A stretch of 7,213 nt of DNA from Thermoanaerobaculales bacterium. Its GTDB lineage: Bacteria > Acidobacteriota > Thermoanaerobaculia > Thermoanaerobaculales > Sulfomarinibacteraceae. Shown here in pieces: positions 1 to 4,247 of the stretch. Within the stretch, counting starts at the first letter, position 1. Each line of letters begins with the position of its first letter. The position numbers and the translations under genes were made by a program. The notes beneath the pieces were generated by a model that was not told the origin of the DNA, made no database searches, and was given only the letters and a program-made list of their open reading frames with translations. The stretch lies in assembly GCA_025456385.1 (NCBI GenBank), contig JALOKS010000131.1:1-7213 (forward strand), in the 5' to 3' direction.

Positions 1-747
1 GGCCCGGGCTCGGAGCGGGCGCGCGTCCTCAACCGGCGCTGGTTGCGCTGGGCGCGCTTCCACCGCCCCTGGGTCACCCTCAAGGCCGCGGTCTCGCTCG
101 ACGGCCGGGTCGCCACCCGCGAGGGCGACTCGAAGTGGATCACCGGCGAGGAGGCGCGGCATCGCGGGCTCGAGCTGCGGGAGGAGCACGACGCGATCCT
201 GGTCGGGGTCGAGACCGTGATCGCCGACGACCCGCGGCTCACCCGCCGCCTCGGCCTCAACCCGGTCGCGAACTTCAGGCGGATCGTCCTCGACTCGACC
301 CTGCGCACGCCCGCAGGCGCCGCCGTCGTCACCGAGCAGCCCGCGACGACCCTCATCGTGCACACCGCCGCCGCGGCGGCCGGAGACCGGCGGCGACTGC
401 GCGAGGCCGGCGTCGAGCTCGTCGAGCTGCGCGCGGGGGACGACGGCCGGATCGACCTCGAGGCCCTGCTCGATTTCCTCGCGCGGCGCGAAGTGGCCGC
501 CCTGCTGGTGGAGGGCGGACCGCGGGTCGCGGGCTCCTTCCACGACGCCGACCTGGTGGATGAGATCGCCCTCTTCGTGGCGCCGTTCCTGATCGGCGGG
601 CCGGCGCCGGCGGCGGTCGGCGGCCGCGGGGTGCCGGGCCTCGAGCTGGCGCGGCGCTTCCGCTTCGAAGTCGTCGAGCGCCGCGGCGCGGATCTCGAGA
701 TCCGCGCGGTGCGCCCGGAGGATGCGGATGTTCACGGGACTGATTGA
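1..747 (+). CDS. ribD: RibD, C-terminal reductase domain (5' partial)
   Basis: This is the 3' part of bifunctional RibD, the riboflavin-pathway enzyme that deaminates the pyrimidine intermediate and then reduces its ribose side chain with NADPH. The open frame runs from base 1 without a start, so the N-terminal zinc deaminase domain (HAE and PCxxC motifs) is off the window; 248 codons remain. The first visible residues (ERARVLNRRW) match the inter-domain linker. Reductase hallmarks follow: RPWVTLKAAVSLDGR at visible residues 22-36, SKWIT near 44-48, DAILVGVETVIADDPRLT near 64-81, LLVEGG near 169-174 and LFVAPFLIGG near 191-200. These fit the dihydrofolate-reductase-like NADPH fold of the family. 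A TTG at 43 could be read as a start, but it lies inside conserved sequence and I do not use it. The 3' end overlaps the next gene by 20 bp, so the two are probably translationally coupled. A separate reductase-only protein cannot be fully excluded, but the linker argues for full RibD. Confidence 0.93.
   Translation, partial: GPGSERARVLNRRWLRWARFHRPWVTLKAAVSLDGRVATREGDSKWITGEEARHRGLELREEHDAILVGVETVIADDPRLTRRLGLNPVANFRRIVLDSTLRTPAGAAVVTEQPATTLIVHTAAAAAGDRRRLREAGVELVELRAGDDGRIDLEALLDFLARREVAALLVEGGPRVAGSFHDADLVDEIALFVAPFLIGGPAPAAVGGRGVPGLELARRFRFEVVERRGADLEIRAVRPEDADVHGTD
717..721 (+). promoter_or_regulatory. Ribosome binding site of riboflavin synthase
   Basis: GGAGG lies inside the 3' end of ribD, six bases before the ATG at 728. 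The alternative in-frame ATG at 722 directly abuts this motif and would have no spacing, so the site decides the start at 728. That start gives the usual MFTG N-terminus of the family. Confidence 0.8.
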
Positions 748-1366
748 GACGGTCGGCGCCGTCGAGGCGGCGACGCCGGCCGGCGGCGGCGCCCTGCTGC
801 GGGTGGCGGCGGTCTGGCCCGACCCGCATCTCCCTCAGCCCGGTGACAGCGTCGCGGTCGACGGCGCCTGCCTGACCGTGATCGAGCCGACGGCCAGGGG
901 TTTTTCGGCCGAGCTCTCCCCCGAGACCCGGGGGCGCACCCTGCTCGACCGCCTCCGGCCGGGCGAGGCGGTGAACCTCGAGCGCGCCCTGCGGCTCGGC
1001 GACCGCCTCGGCGGCCACATCGTGCAGGGGCACGTCGACGGCGTCGTCCGGCTGCTCGCCATCCGCCCGGAGGGCGGCTTCCAGCGCTGGCGGCTGTCGC
1101 TGCCTCCCGAGCACGCGGCCGAGGTCGCGGCCAAGGGCAGCGTCGCCCTGGCCGGCGTCTCGCTGACCGTCGCCGAGCTCGGACGCGACTGGTTCGAGGT
1201 GGCGCTGATCCCGGCGACCCTGCGGTCGACGACCCTCGGCGGGCTGCGCGCCGGGGCGAGCCTCCACCTCGAGACCGACGTCCTCGCCAAGTACGTCGCC
1301 CGCCGCCTGGCGGGCACCGGAGGGCCCTCGGCGCTCGAGGAGATGTTCGGGGGCGGCGGTGCGTAG
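728..1366 (+). CDS. ribE: Riboflavin synthase (alpha subunit)
   Basis: This cytosolic enzyme dismutates two molecules of 6,7-dimethyl-8-ribityllumazine into riboflavin and the pyrimidine precursor, the last step of the pathway. The product is 212 residues, the normal length, and shows the internal duplication of two lumazine-binding barrels. In the N-terminal half are MFTGLIETVG (1-10), GDSVAVDGACLTV, a GRTLLDRL stretch and NLERALRLGDRLGGHIVQGHVDG. In the second half the matching elements recur as KGSVALAGVSLTV, IPATLRSTTL and LETDVLAKYVAR. The start at 728 is chosen because GGAGG sits six bases upstream and the protein then begins MFTG; the ATG two codons earlier has no room for a ribosome site. 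It overlaps ribD by 20 bp and the next gene by 8 bp, as in a tightly coupled operon. The same enzyme is called ribC in E. coli. No truncation or odd residue is seen. Confidence 0.95.
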   Translation: MFTGLIETVGAVEAATPAGGGALLRVAAVWPDPHLPQPGDSVAVDGACLTVIEPTARGFSAELSPETRGRTLLDRLRPGEAVNLERALRLGDRLGGHIVQGHVDGVVRLLAIRPEGGFQRWRLSLPPEHAAEVAAKGSVALAGVSLTVAELGRDWFEVALIPATLRSTTLGGLRAGASLHLETDVLAKYVARRLAGTGGPSALEEMFGGGGA

Positions 1367-2366
1367 GATCGAGCCCGCGTACCCGGACCTCTTCCCGATC
1401 ACCCACGTGCTGCGGCCCGGCTACCTGCCGGGGAAGAAGGTCGCGCTCGACCCGATCAAGCTCGGGGTCGTGTGGGAGGACGCACCGGTGCGGGTCCTGC
1501 CCGCTGACAGCTCGGTGCCGCGCGAGCCGGTGCGGGCGATCGTCTTCGCGCGCGTGGTCGCCCAGCGCACGGAGGTCTTCACGCGCTTTCTCGAGCGCGG
1601 CGGCTCCGCCCTGCTGGTGCTCGACGACCTCGAGGTCACGCCCACGGACCTCGGCCTCCCCGCTCTCGGGGAGGAGTCGCGGGTGACCATGGTGCTGCCG
1701 ATCCTGCCCTACCCGCTCTCCGACGGGCTGCACTTCCCGGAGGCCTGGCGTACGAGCCTGTGGGGCGCGGTCTTCGGCCTCTTCCCCTTCCCCGGCGCCG
1801 CCGCCGAGGTCGAGCGCCGGGTCGCCACGCTGAAGAAGGCCGGCGCCCGCTTCGCCGTCACCGCGCCGCTGCTGCTGACGCCGAAGGACCGGCACCGGAT
1901 CCTCGACGGCTGCGAGGGCACCGGGGTCGAGGACGAGCTCGAGAACGCCCTCTTCCATGCCGACGTCAGCCGCGGCCTGCACGCTCTCGAGCGCACCGTC
2001 GGCATCGCCCTGCACGACGTGGGCATGGATCCGGTCGTGCCCTGCATGGTGCCGGCGGGCCAGAACGGCAACGCGGTGCGGACCGCCGCCGTGCTGCGCC
2101 TGTGGGCGCGGCGCCTCGACCAGTGCCACGAGGAGTCGTCGTGGGGCTGGCGGCTGCGGCGCGCCGCGACCGCGCTCGACCGCCTGCCCAACGACCCCGC
2201 CGTGCTCGCGATGGAGGACAATCTGCGCATCATTCCCGGCTTCGACCCCTGGGTCGAGAGCTTCACCCGGGCGGTGTGGTTCGGCGGCGAGCCCCTCGAC
2301 TCGGCATGGCGCCTCTGGTCGGGCATCGACGGCGGGAGCGGGAACGGCGAGCACCCGCCGGGCTGA
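1359..2366 (+). CDS. Uncharacterised 335-residue protein in the riboflavin operon
   Basis: I do not recognise this protein. It starts with GTG at 1359, eight bases inside the end of ribE, after a G-rich stretch (1349-1356) that could act as a weak ribosome site. There is no signal peptide or obvious membrane helix, so it is probably cytosolic. The frame has the usual GC-rich codon bias and sensible amino-acid composition, so it looks like a real gene. Visible elements are an N-terminal segment rich in Pro and aromatic residues (PAYPDLFPITHVLRPGY), a hydrophobic strand-like ALLVLDDLEV around residues 84-93, a helix with AEVERRVATLKKAG, and a C-terminal half with RLWARRLDQCHEESSWGWR. It has three cysteines (185, 229 and 256) but no CxxxCxxC cluster, so it is not a canonical radical-SAM enzyme. 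No nucleotide-binding P-loop or Rossmann glycine motif is evident. Its position, coupled to riboflavin synthase and followed by a dodecin, makes a flavin-related role possible, but that is inference from context only. Confidence 0.85.
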   Translation: MRRIEPAYPDLFPITHVLRPGYLPGKKVALDPIKLGVVWEDAPVRVLPADSSVPREPVRAIVFARVVAQRTEVFTRFLERGGSALLVLDDLEVTPTDLGLPALGEESRVTMVLPILPYPLSDGLHFPEAWRTSLWGAVFGLFPFPGAAAEVERRVATLKKAGARFAVTAPLLLTPKDRHRILDGCEGTGVEDELENALFHADVSRGLHALERTVGIALHDVGMDPVVPCMVPAGQNGNAVRTAAVLRLWARRLDQCHEESSWGWRLRRAATALDRLPNDPAVLAMEDNLRIIPGFDPWVESFTRAVWFGGEPLDSAWRLWSGIDGGSGNGEHPPG

Positions 2367-2428
2367 GGCGGAAGAAGCGGCGGCGTCCACGGTTGCGCGA
2401 CGCGACTCACAGCGAAGGGAGACCCGGC

Positions 2429-2635
2429 ATGACATCGAAGGTGTTCAAGAAGATCAACGTCACCGGCTGCTCGGGCGAGAGCATCGAGAAGGCGATCGAG
2501 ACCGCGGTCGAGAAGGCCTCGGAGAGCCTGCGCAACCTGGCCTGGTTCGAGGTCAAGGAGCTGCGCGGCGGGCTCGGCAGCGACGGCCAGATCGAGTGGC
2601 AGGCGAACATCGAGGTCGCCTTCAAGCTGGACTGA
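2429..2635 (+). CDS. Dodecin family flavin-binding protein
   Basis: Dodecins are roughly 65-75 residue proteins that form hollow dodecamers and bind flavins in stacked pairs, buffering or storing FMN, riboflavin or lumichrome in the cytosol. This product is 68 residues, a complete family length. It shows the standard layout: a first strand (VFKKINVTGCS, 5-15), one helix (SIEKAIETAVEKASESLRNL, 18-37), then the WFEVKELRG strand (39-47) and the IEWQANIEVAFKL strand (55-67). Trp39 matches the tryptophan that stacks on the flavin ring, Arg46 is the usual arginine of the ExRG turn, and Gln58 matches the glutamine that contacts the ligand. The usual YQV is WQA here, a mild change. An AGGGAG ribosome site at 2416-2421 lies seven bases before the ATG. 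It follows the riboflavin genes by 62 bp and is probably in the same transcript; there is no clear terminator in the gap. A promoter of its own cannot be excluded. Confidence 0.93.
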   Translation: MTSKVFKKINVTGCSGESIEKAIETAVEKASESLRNLAWFEVKELRGGLGSDGQIEWQANIEVAFKLD

Positions 2636-2666
2636 CGCCCGGCGCGACAGCGCGGGCGATCCTGGC

Positions 2667-2695
2667 TTGCAACCCGACCCCTTTCACGGTAGTAT
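2667..2695 (+). promoter_or_regulatory. Sigma-70-type promoter of tRNA-Ala
   Basis: A -35 box TTGCAA (2667-2672) and a -10 box TAGTAT (2690-2695) are separated by exactly 17 bases. Transcription would begin about seven bases further on, near 2702, leaving a leader of only a few bases before the mature tRNA at 2707. The local drop in GC around the -10 box supports the call. It is the best promoter match seen in the window. Confidence 0.72.
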
Positions 2696-2706
2696 CCGCG
2701 GCGCGT

Positions 2707-2782
2707 GGGGCCGTAGCTCAATTGGGAGAGCGCAGCGTTCGCAATGCTGAGGTTGAGGGTTCGATCCCCTTCGGCTCCACCA
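2707..2782 (+). tRNA. tRNA-Ala (anticodon CGC)
   Basis: This 76-base tRNA decodes the alanine codon GCG, common in such a GC-rich genome. All arms fold: the acceptor stem GGGGCCG pairs with CGGCTCC, the D arm is GCTC/GAGC, the anticodon stem CAGCG pairs with TGCTG around the loop TTCGCAA (anticodon at 2740-2742), and the T arm GAGGG pairs with CCCTT around TTCGATC. The third acceptor pair is G3:U70, the classic identity element read by alanyl-tRNA synthetase, so the isotype is secure. The 3' CCA is encoded at 2780-2782. A promoter lies directly upstream. The last 20 bases before the terminal CA are duplicated at 2973-2992. Confidence 0.96.
2761..2780 (+). repeat. Direct repeat copy 1, tRNA 3' end (att-like)
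   Basis: TCGATCCCCTTCGGCTCCAC covers part of the T loop, the T-stem 3' side, the acceptor 3' strand and the first bases of the ACCA end. It recurs exactly at 2973-2992, and both copies are followed by GAGAC after a two-base difference. This part of a tRNA gene is the usual crossover segment for tyrosine-recombinase elements. Confidence 0.85.
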
Positions 2783-2927
2783 GAGACTTCAAACTCGCCG
2801 TTCTTCCGGGCGGCTCTTCTCGTCGCCGGCCTCTCCCTTAGGGATCTCACCTTCGGTTACTCGCGGCCTGCGGCCGCGGTGCCCCGCCGAGATGCGCGGG
2901 TGGCCCTACGCCAACCAACCACCCTCG

Positions 2928-2976
2928 TCGACCCCCTCTGGCGAGGGCCACTCGCCGCGCCTCTCGGCGTGGTCGA
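2928..2976. repeat. Nested inverted repeats next to the second tRNA-end copy
   Basis: TCGACC (2928-2933) is complementary to GGTCGA (2971-2976), which overlaps the start of the second tRNA-end copy. Inside lies GGCGAG-GGCCA-CTCGCC (2940-2956), competing with CGCCG/CGGCG (2953-2969). Together these could fold as one extended hairpin in RNA or single-stranded DNA. Short inverted repeats are common in GC-rich DNA, so the functional meaning is uncertain. Confidence 0.45.
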
Positions 2977-2992
2977 TCCCCTTCGGCTCCAC
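2973..2992 (+). repeat. Direct repeat copy 2, displaced tRNA 3' end (att-like)
   Basis: This is an exact 20-base copy of the 3' end of tRNA-Ala, 212 bp downstream of the original. No tRNA 5' half, D arm or anticodon arm precedes it, so it is not a second tRNA. It is followed by GAGAC and, 19 bases later, by a hairpin terminator that could originally have served the tRNA. This is the arrangement expected of attR or attL at a tRNA integration site. Confidence 0.75.
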
Positions 2993-3010
2993 GAGACAGA
3001 AGTGAACAAC

Positions 3011-3031
3011 GCCGCCCCGAAGGGCGGCTTT
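3011..3031. terminator. Bidirectional intrinsic terminator
   Basis: A 7-bp all-GC stem (GCCGCCC, 3011-3017; GGGCGGC, 3022-3028) encloses a four-base loop. Read on the plus strand the loop is CGAA, followed by TTTG and pyrimidines, so it could end the tRNA transcript. Read on the minus strand the loop is TTCG closed by a C-G pair, an exceptionally stable tetraloop, followed by GTTGTTC; it lies about 80 bases past the stop of the glycine-rich gene. The T tracts are short, so efficiency is uncertain. Confidence 0.65.
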
Positions 3032-3066
3032 GCCTCTCAGTTCTCCGCCGGCGCCCGGGGTGGGCA

Positions 3067-3085
3067 GGCCACAGAGGTCGTGGCC
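3067..3085. repeat. Inverted repeat downstream of the glycine-rich gene
   Basis: GGCCAC (3067-3072) and GTGGCC (3080-3085) form a perfect 6-bp stem with a 7-base loop, 22 bases past the stop codon of the minus-strand gene. No T tract follows on the minus strand, so it may protect the mRNA 3' end rather than terminate. It could also be a chance palindrome. Confidence 0.4.
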
Positions 3086-3107
3086 GGTCGTTCGCCCCGA
3101 AGGCCGC

Positions 3108-3998
3108 TCAGGCCGCGAGCTGGCGCCTCAGCACCGCCAGCGCCGCGAGTGCCATCAGGCCGACGAAGAGAGCCAGGCCGCGGCCGTCGAGCGCGGGGAT
3201 CGCGGCGTTCTCCTGGAAGGAGATCACCACCTGTCCGTTGCCCACCTTCTGCTCGGCGGTCGTCGACCCGCTGAGCACGCCGCCGATGTAGGAGGACCCG
3301 CCGCCGCCGCCGGCGGCGTAGGCGGAGCCGCCGCCATAGTAGCCGCCGCCGCCGCCAGCGAAGTGATACGACGAGGTGCTTCCGCCAGATCCCAGCTGTC
3401 CGGGTTGGGCCAGAGTGCCACCGTCGTTGGAACCAGCCGCGCCGCCGGCGACCTGGGTGCCGCCACCGGCCGGGGTGAACCCGCCACTGAGGTTGATGCC
3501 TGGCAGCCCCGAGAGGCCACCGCCGCCGCCGCCGGTGCCGTGGTCCGGGTTGCCACTGTTGCCGCCGCCGCCGCCGCCCGCGACGAGCACGCGGTCGGTG
3601 AGCGCGGTGCCGCCGACCCGGACGTCCGAGGCCCCGCCGCCGCCGCCGCCGTACTGCCCGCCGTCGCCGCCGCCGTTGAAGCCACCGCTGATCGGCGTCG
3701 AGTTGAGGGGCGTCGGCTGGCCGCCAACGAAGATGTACAGCGTGTCACCCGGCGTGACCGCGAGCTCGCCGCTCGTGTAGCCGCCGAGCCCGCCGTCGTC
3801 CTGGAAGCCGTTGATCCCCAGGTAGTACGAGGCGCCGCCCTGGGCACCCCAGGCCTGGAGGCTCACCTGGGTGACACCCGCGGGCACCACCCAGGTCTGG
3901 GCCCCTCCGGTGTAGTCGAAGGTGACCGTGGTCTGCGCCGACGCCGGCAGGGCCGCACACAACAGTCCCAGGGCTGCAATGATCCATCGAGCTCTCAT
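3108..3998 (-). CDS. Secreted glycine-rich protein with IPTL/PEP-CTERM-like tail
   Basis: The product is 296 residues. Residues 1-21 form a signal peptide (MRAR, hydrophobic core, ASA before Gln22). Residues 22-95 are Thr/Val-rich and strand-like (VTFDYTGGAQTWVVPAGVTQ, VTPGDTLYIFVGG). Residues 105-240 are very glycine-rich, with GGFNGGGDGG, GGGGGGASDVRVGG, DRVLVAGGGGGG and GGGGSSYIGGV, ending in NGQVVISF. This order resembles the glycine-rich domain of ALK/LTK receptors and its bacterial relatives. The tail has IPAL (267-270), a hydrophobic helix (274-290) and Arg-Arg (291-292), a tripartite layout like IPTL-CTERM/PEP-CTERM sorting signals. The protein is therefore probably exported and tethered, or processed, at the cell surface; its exact role is unknown. 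The ATG at 3998 is preferred over an upstream GTG at 4040 because it has a strong ribosome site and a proper signal peptide. The gene is divergent from the tricorn gene and probably monocistronic here. Confidence 0.9.
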   Translation of the reverse strand: MRARWIIAALGLLCAALPASAQTTVTFDYTGGAQTWVVPAGVTQVSLQAWGAQGGASYYLGINGFQDDGGLGGYTSGELAVTPGDTLYIFVGGQPTPLNSTPISGGFNGGGDGGQYGGGGGGASDVRVGGTALTDRVLVAGGGGGGNSGNPDHGTGGGGGGLSGLPGINLSGGFTPAGGGTQVAGGAAGSNDGGTLAQPGQLGSGGSTSSYHFAGGGGGYYGGGSAYAAGGGGGSSYIGGVLSGSTTAEQKVGNGQVVISFQENAAIPALDGRGLALFVGLMALAALAVLRRQLAA

Positions 3999-4002
3999 GT
4001 CC

Positions 4003-4009
4003 CCTCCTT
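4003..4009 (-). promoter_or_regulatory. Ribosome binding site of the glycine-rich gene
   Basis: On the minus strand AAGGAGG is four bases, GGAC, before the ATG at 3998. It decides that start over the GTG at 4040, which would put 14 non-signal-like residues in front of the signal peptide. Confidence 0.8.
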
Positions 4010-4230
4010 CCCCGATCGCTCGCCGATTCACAGAATACACCCTTCCAAGACACCTCGTCTCTCAGAATGGCGACCTCTCGGCCCGATCCTCCTCGGCCCC
4101 GCCCCGCGAACTGCCGCGCTCGCACCGCTCAGCCAGCCGCGACCCGCCCGCCGCCTCTGTGCCGCGGGAACCCATGCCCTCCCGTTCGCGTATGCTCAGG
4201 TGCCGATGCGCCGGCTCGCATCACCATCCA

Positions 4231-4238
4231 GGAGGAGG
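4231..4238 (+). promoter_or_regulatory. Ribosome binding site of the tricorn homologue
   Basis: GGAGGAGG lies nine bases before the ATG at 4248. It selects this start, which begins a clear signal peptide; another long frame across the same region is an Arg-rich shadow. Confidence 0.78.
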
Positions 4239-4247
4239 TCTCTCTCG

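Larger units (their letters stand above)
2783..3107. other. Non-coding stretch between tRNA-Ala and the glycine-rich gene
   Basis: I find no credible gene in these 325 bases; long frames crossing it read through the tRNA or are Arg/Pro-rich shadows. It holds a second copy of the tRNA 3' end (2973-2992), a GC hairpin terminator (3011-3031) and several inverted repeats. These are CGCGGCC/GGCCGCG with a 3-base loop (2862-2878), GGCGAG/CTCGCC (2940-2956), an enclosing TCGACC/GGTCGA pair (2928-2933 with 2971-2976), and GGCCAC/GTGGCC (3067-3085). The 192 bases between the two tRNA-end copies may be a small insertion or the remnant of a larger element. Confidence 0.6.
3999..4247. other. Divergent intergenic region
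   Basis: The region must hold promoters for both flanking genes, yet no full -35/-10 pair is convincing. On the plus strand TATGCT (4191-4196) could be a -10 box without a matching -35. On the minus strand TATTCT (4037-4032) could be a -10 box for the glycine-rich gene, also without a clear -35. Two AGAAT-containing spots near 4032 and 4064 are the only AT-rich places. Other sigma factors may be used. Confidence 0.4.

Noticed and set aside
1359..2366. Radical-SAM enzyme idea for the unknown protein
   Set aside because: Only three cysteines, at 185, 229 and 256, far apart and without the CxxxCxxC cluster.
732..2435. Open frame of 567 codons on the minus strand opposite ribE and the unknown gene
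   Set aside because: It is a GC-driven antisense shadow with Arg/Gly/Ala-rich translation and no motif.
2793..2815. Possible terminator directly after the tRNA
   Set aside because: Only a short GCCG/CGGC stem with a long loop is possible and the following T run is interrupted by C; the hairpin at 3011-3031 is much better.
2407..2850. Open frame of 147 codons on the minus strand across the tRNA
   Set aside because: It reads antisense through the tRNA and the dodecin gene; its GAEGDRTLNLS-type segment is the usual artefact of translating a tRNA backwards.
3376..3780. Proline-rich open frame on the plus strand
   Set aside because: The poly-proline is the reverse reading of glycine codon runs in the minus-strand gene.
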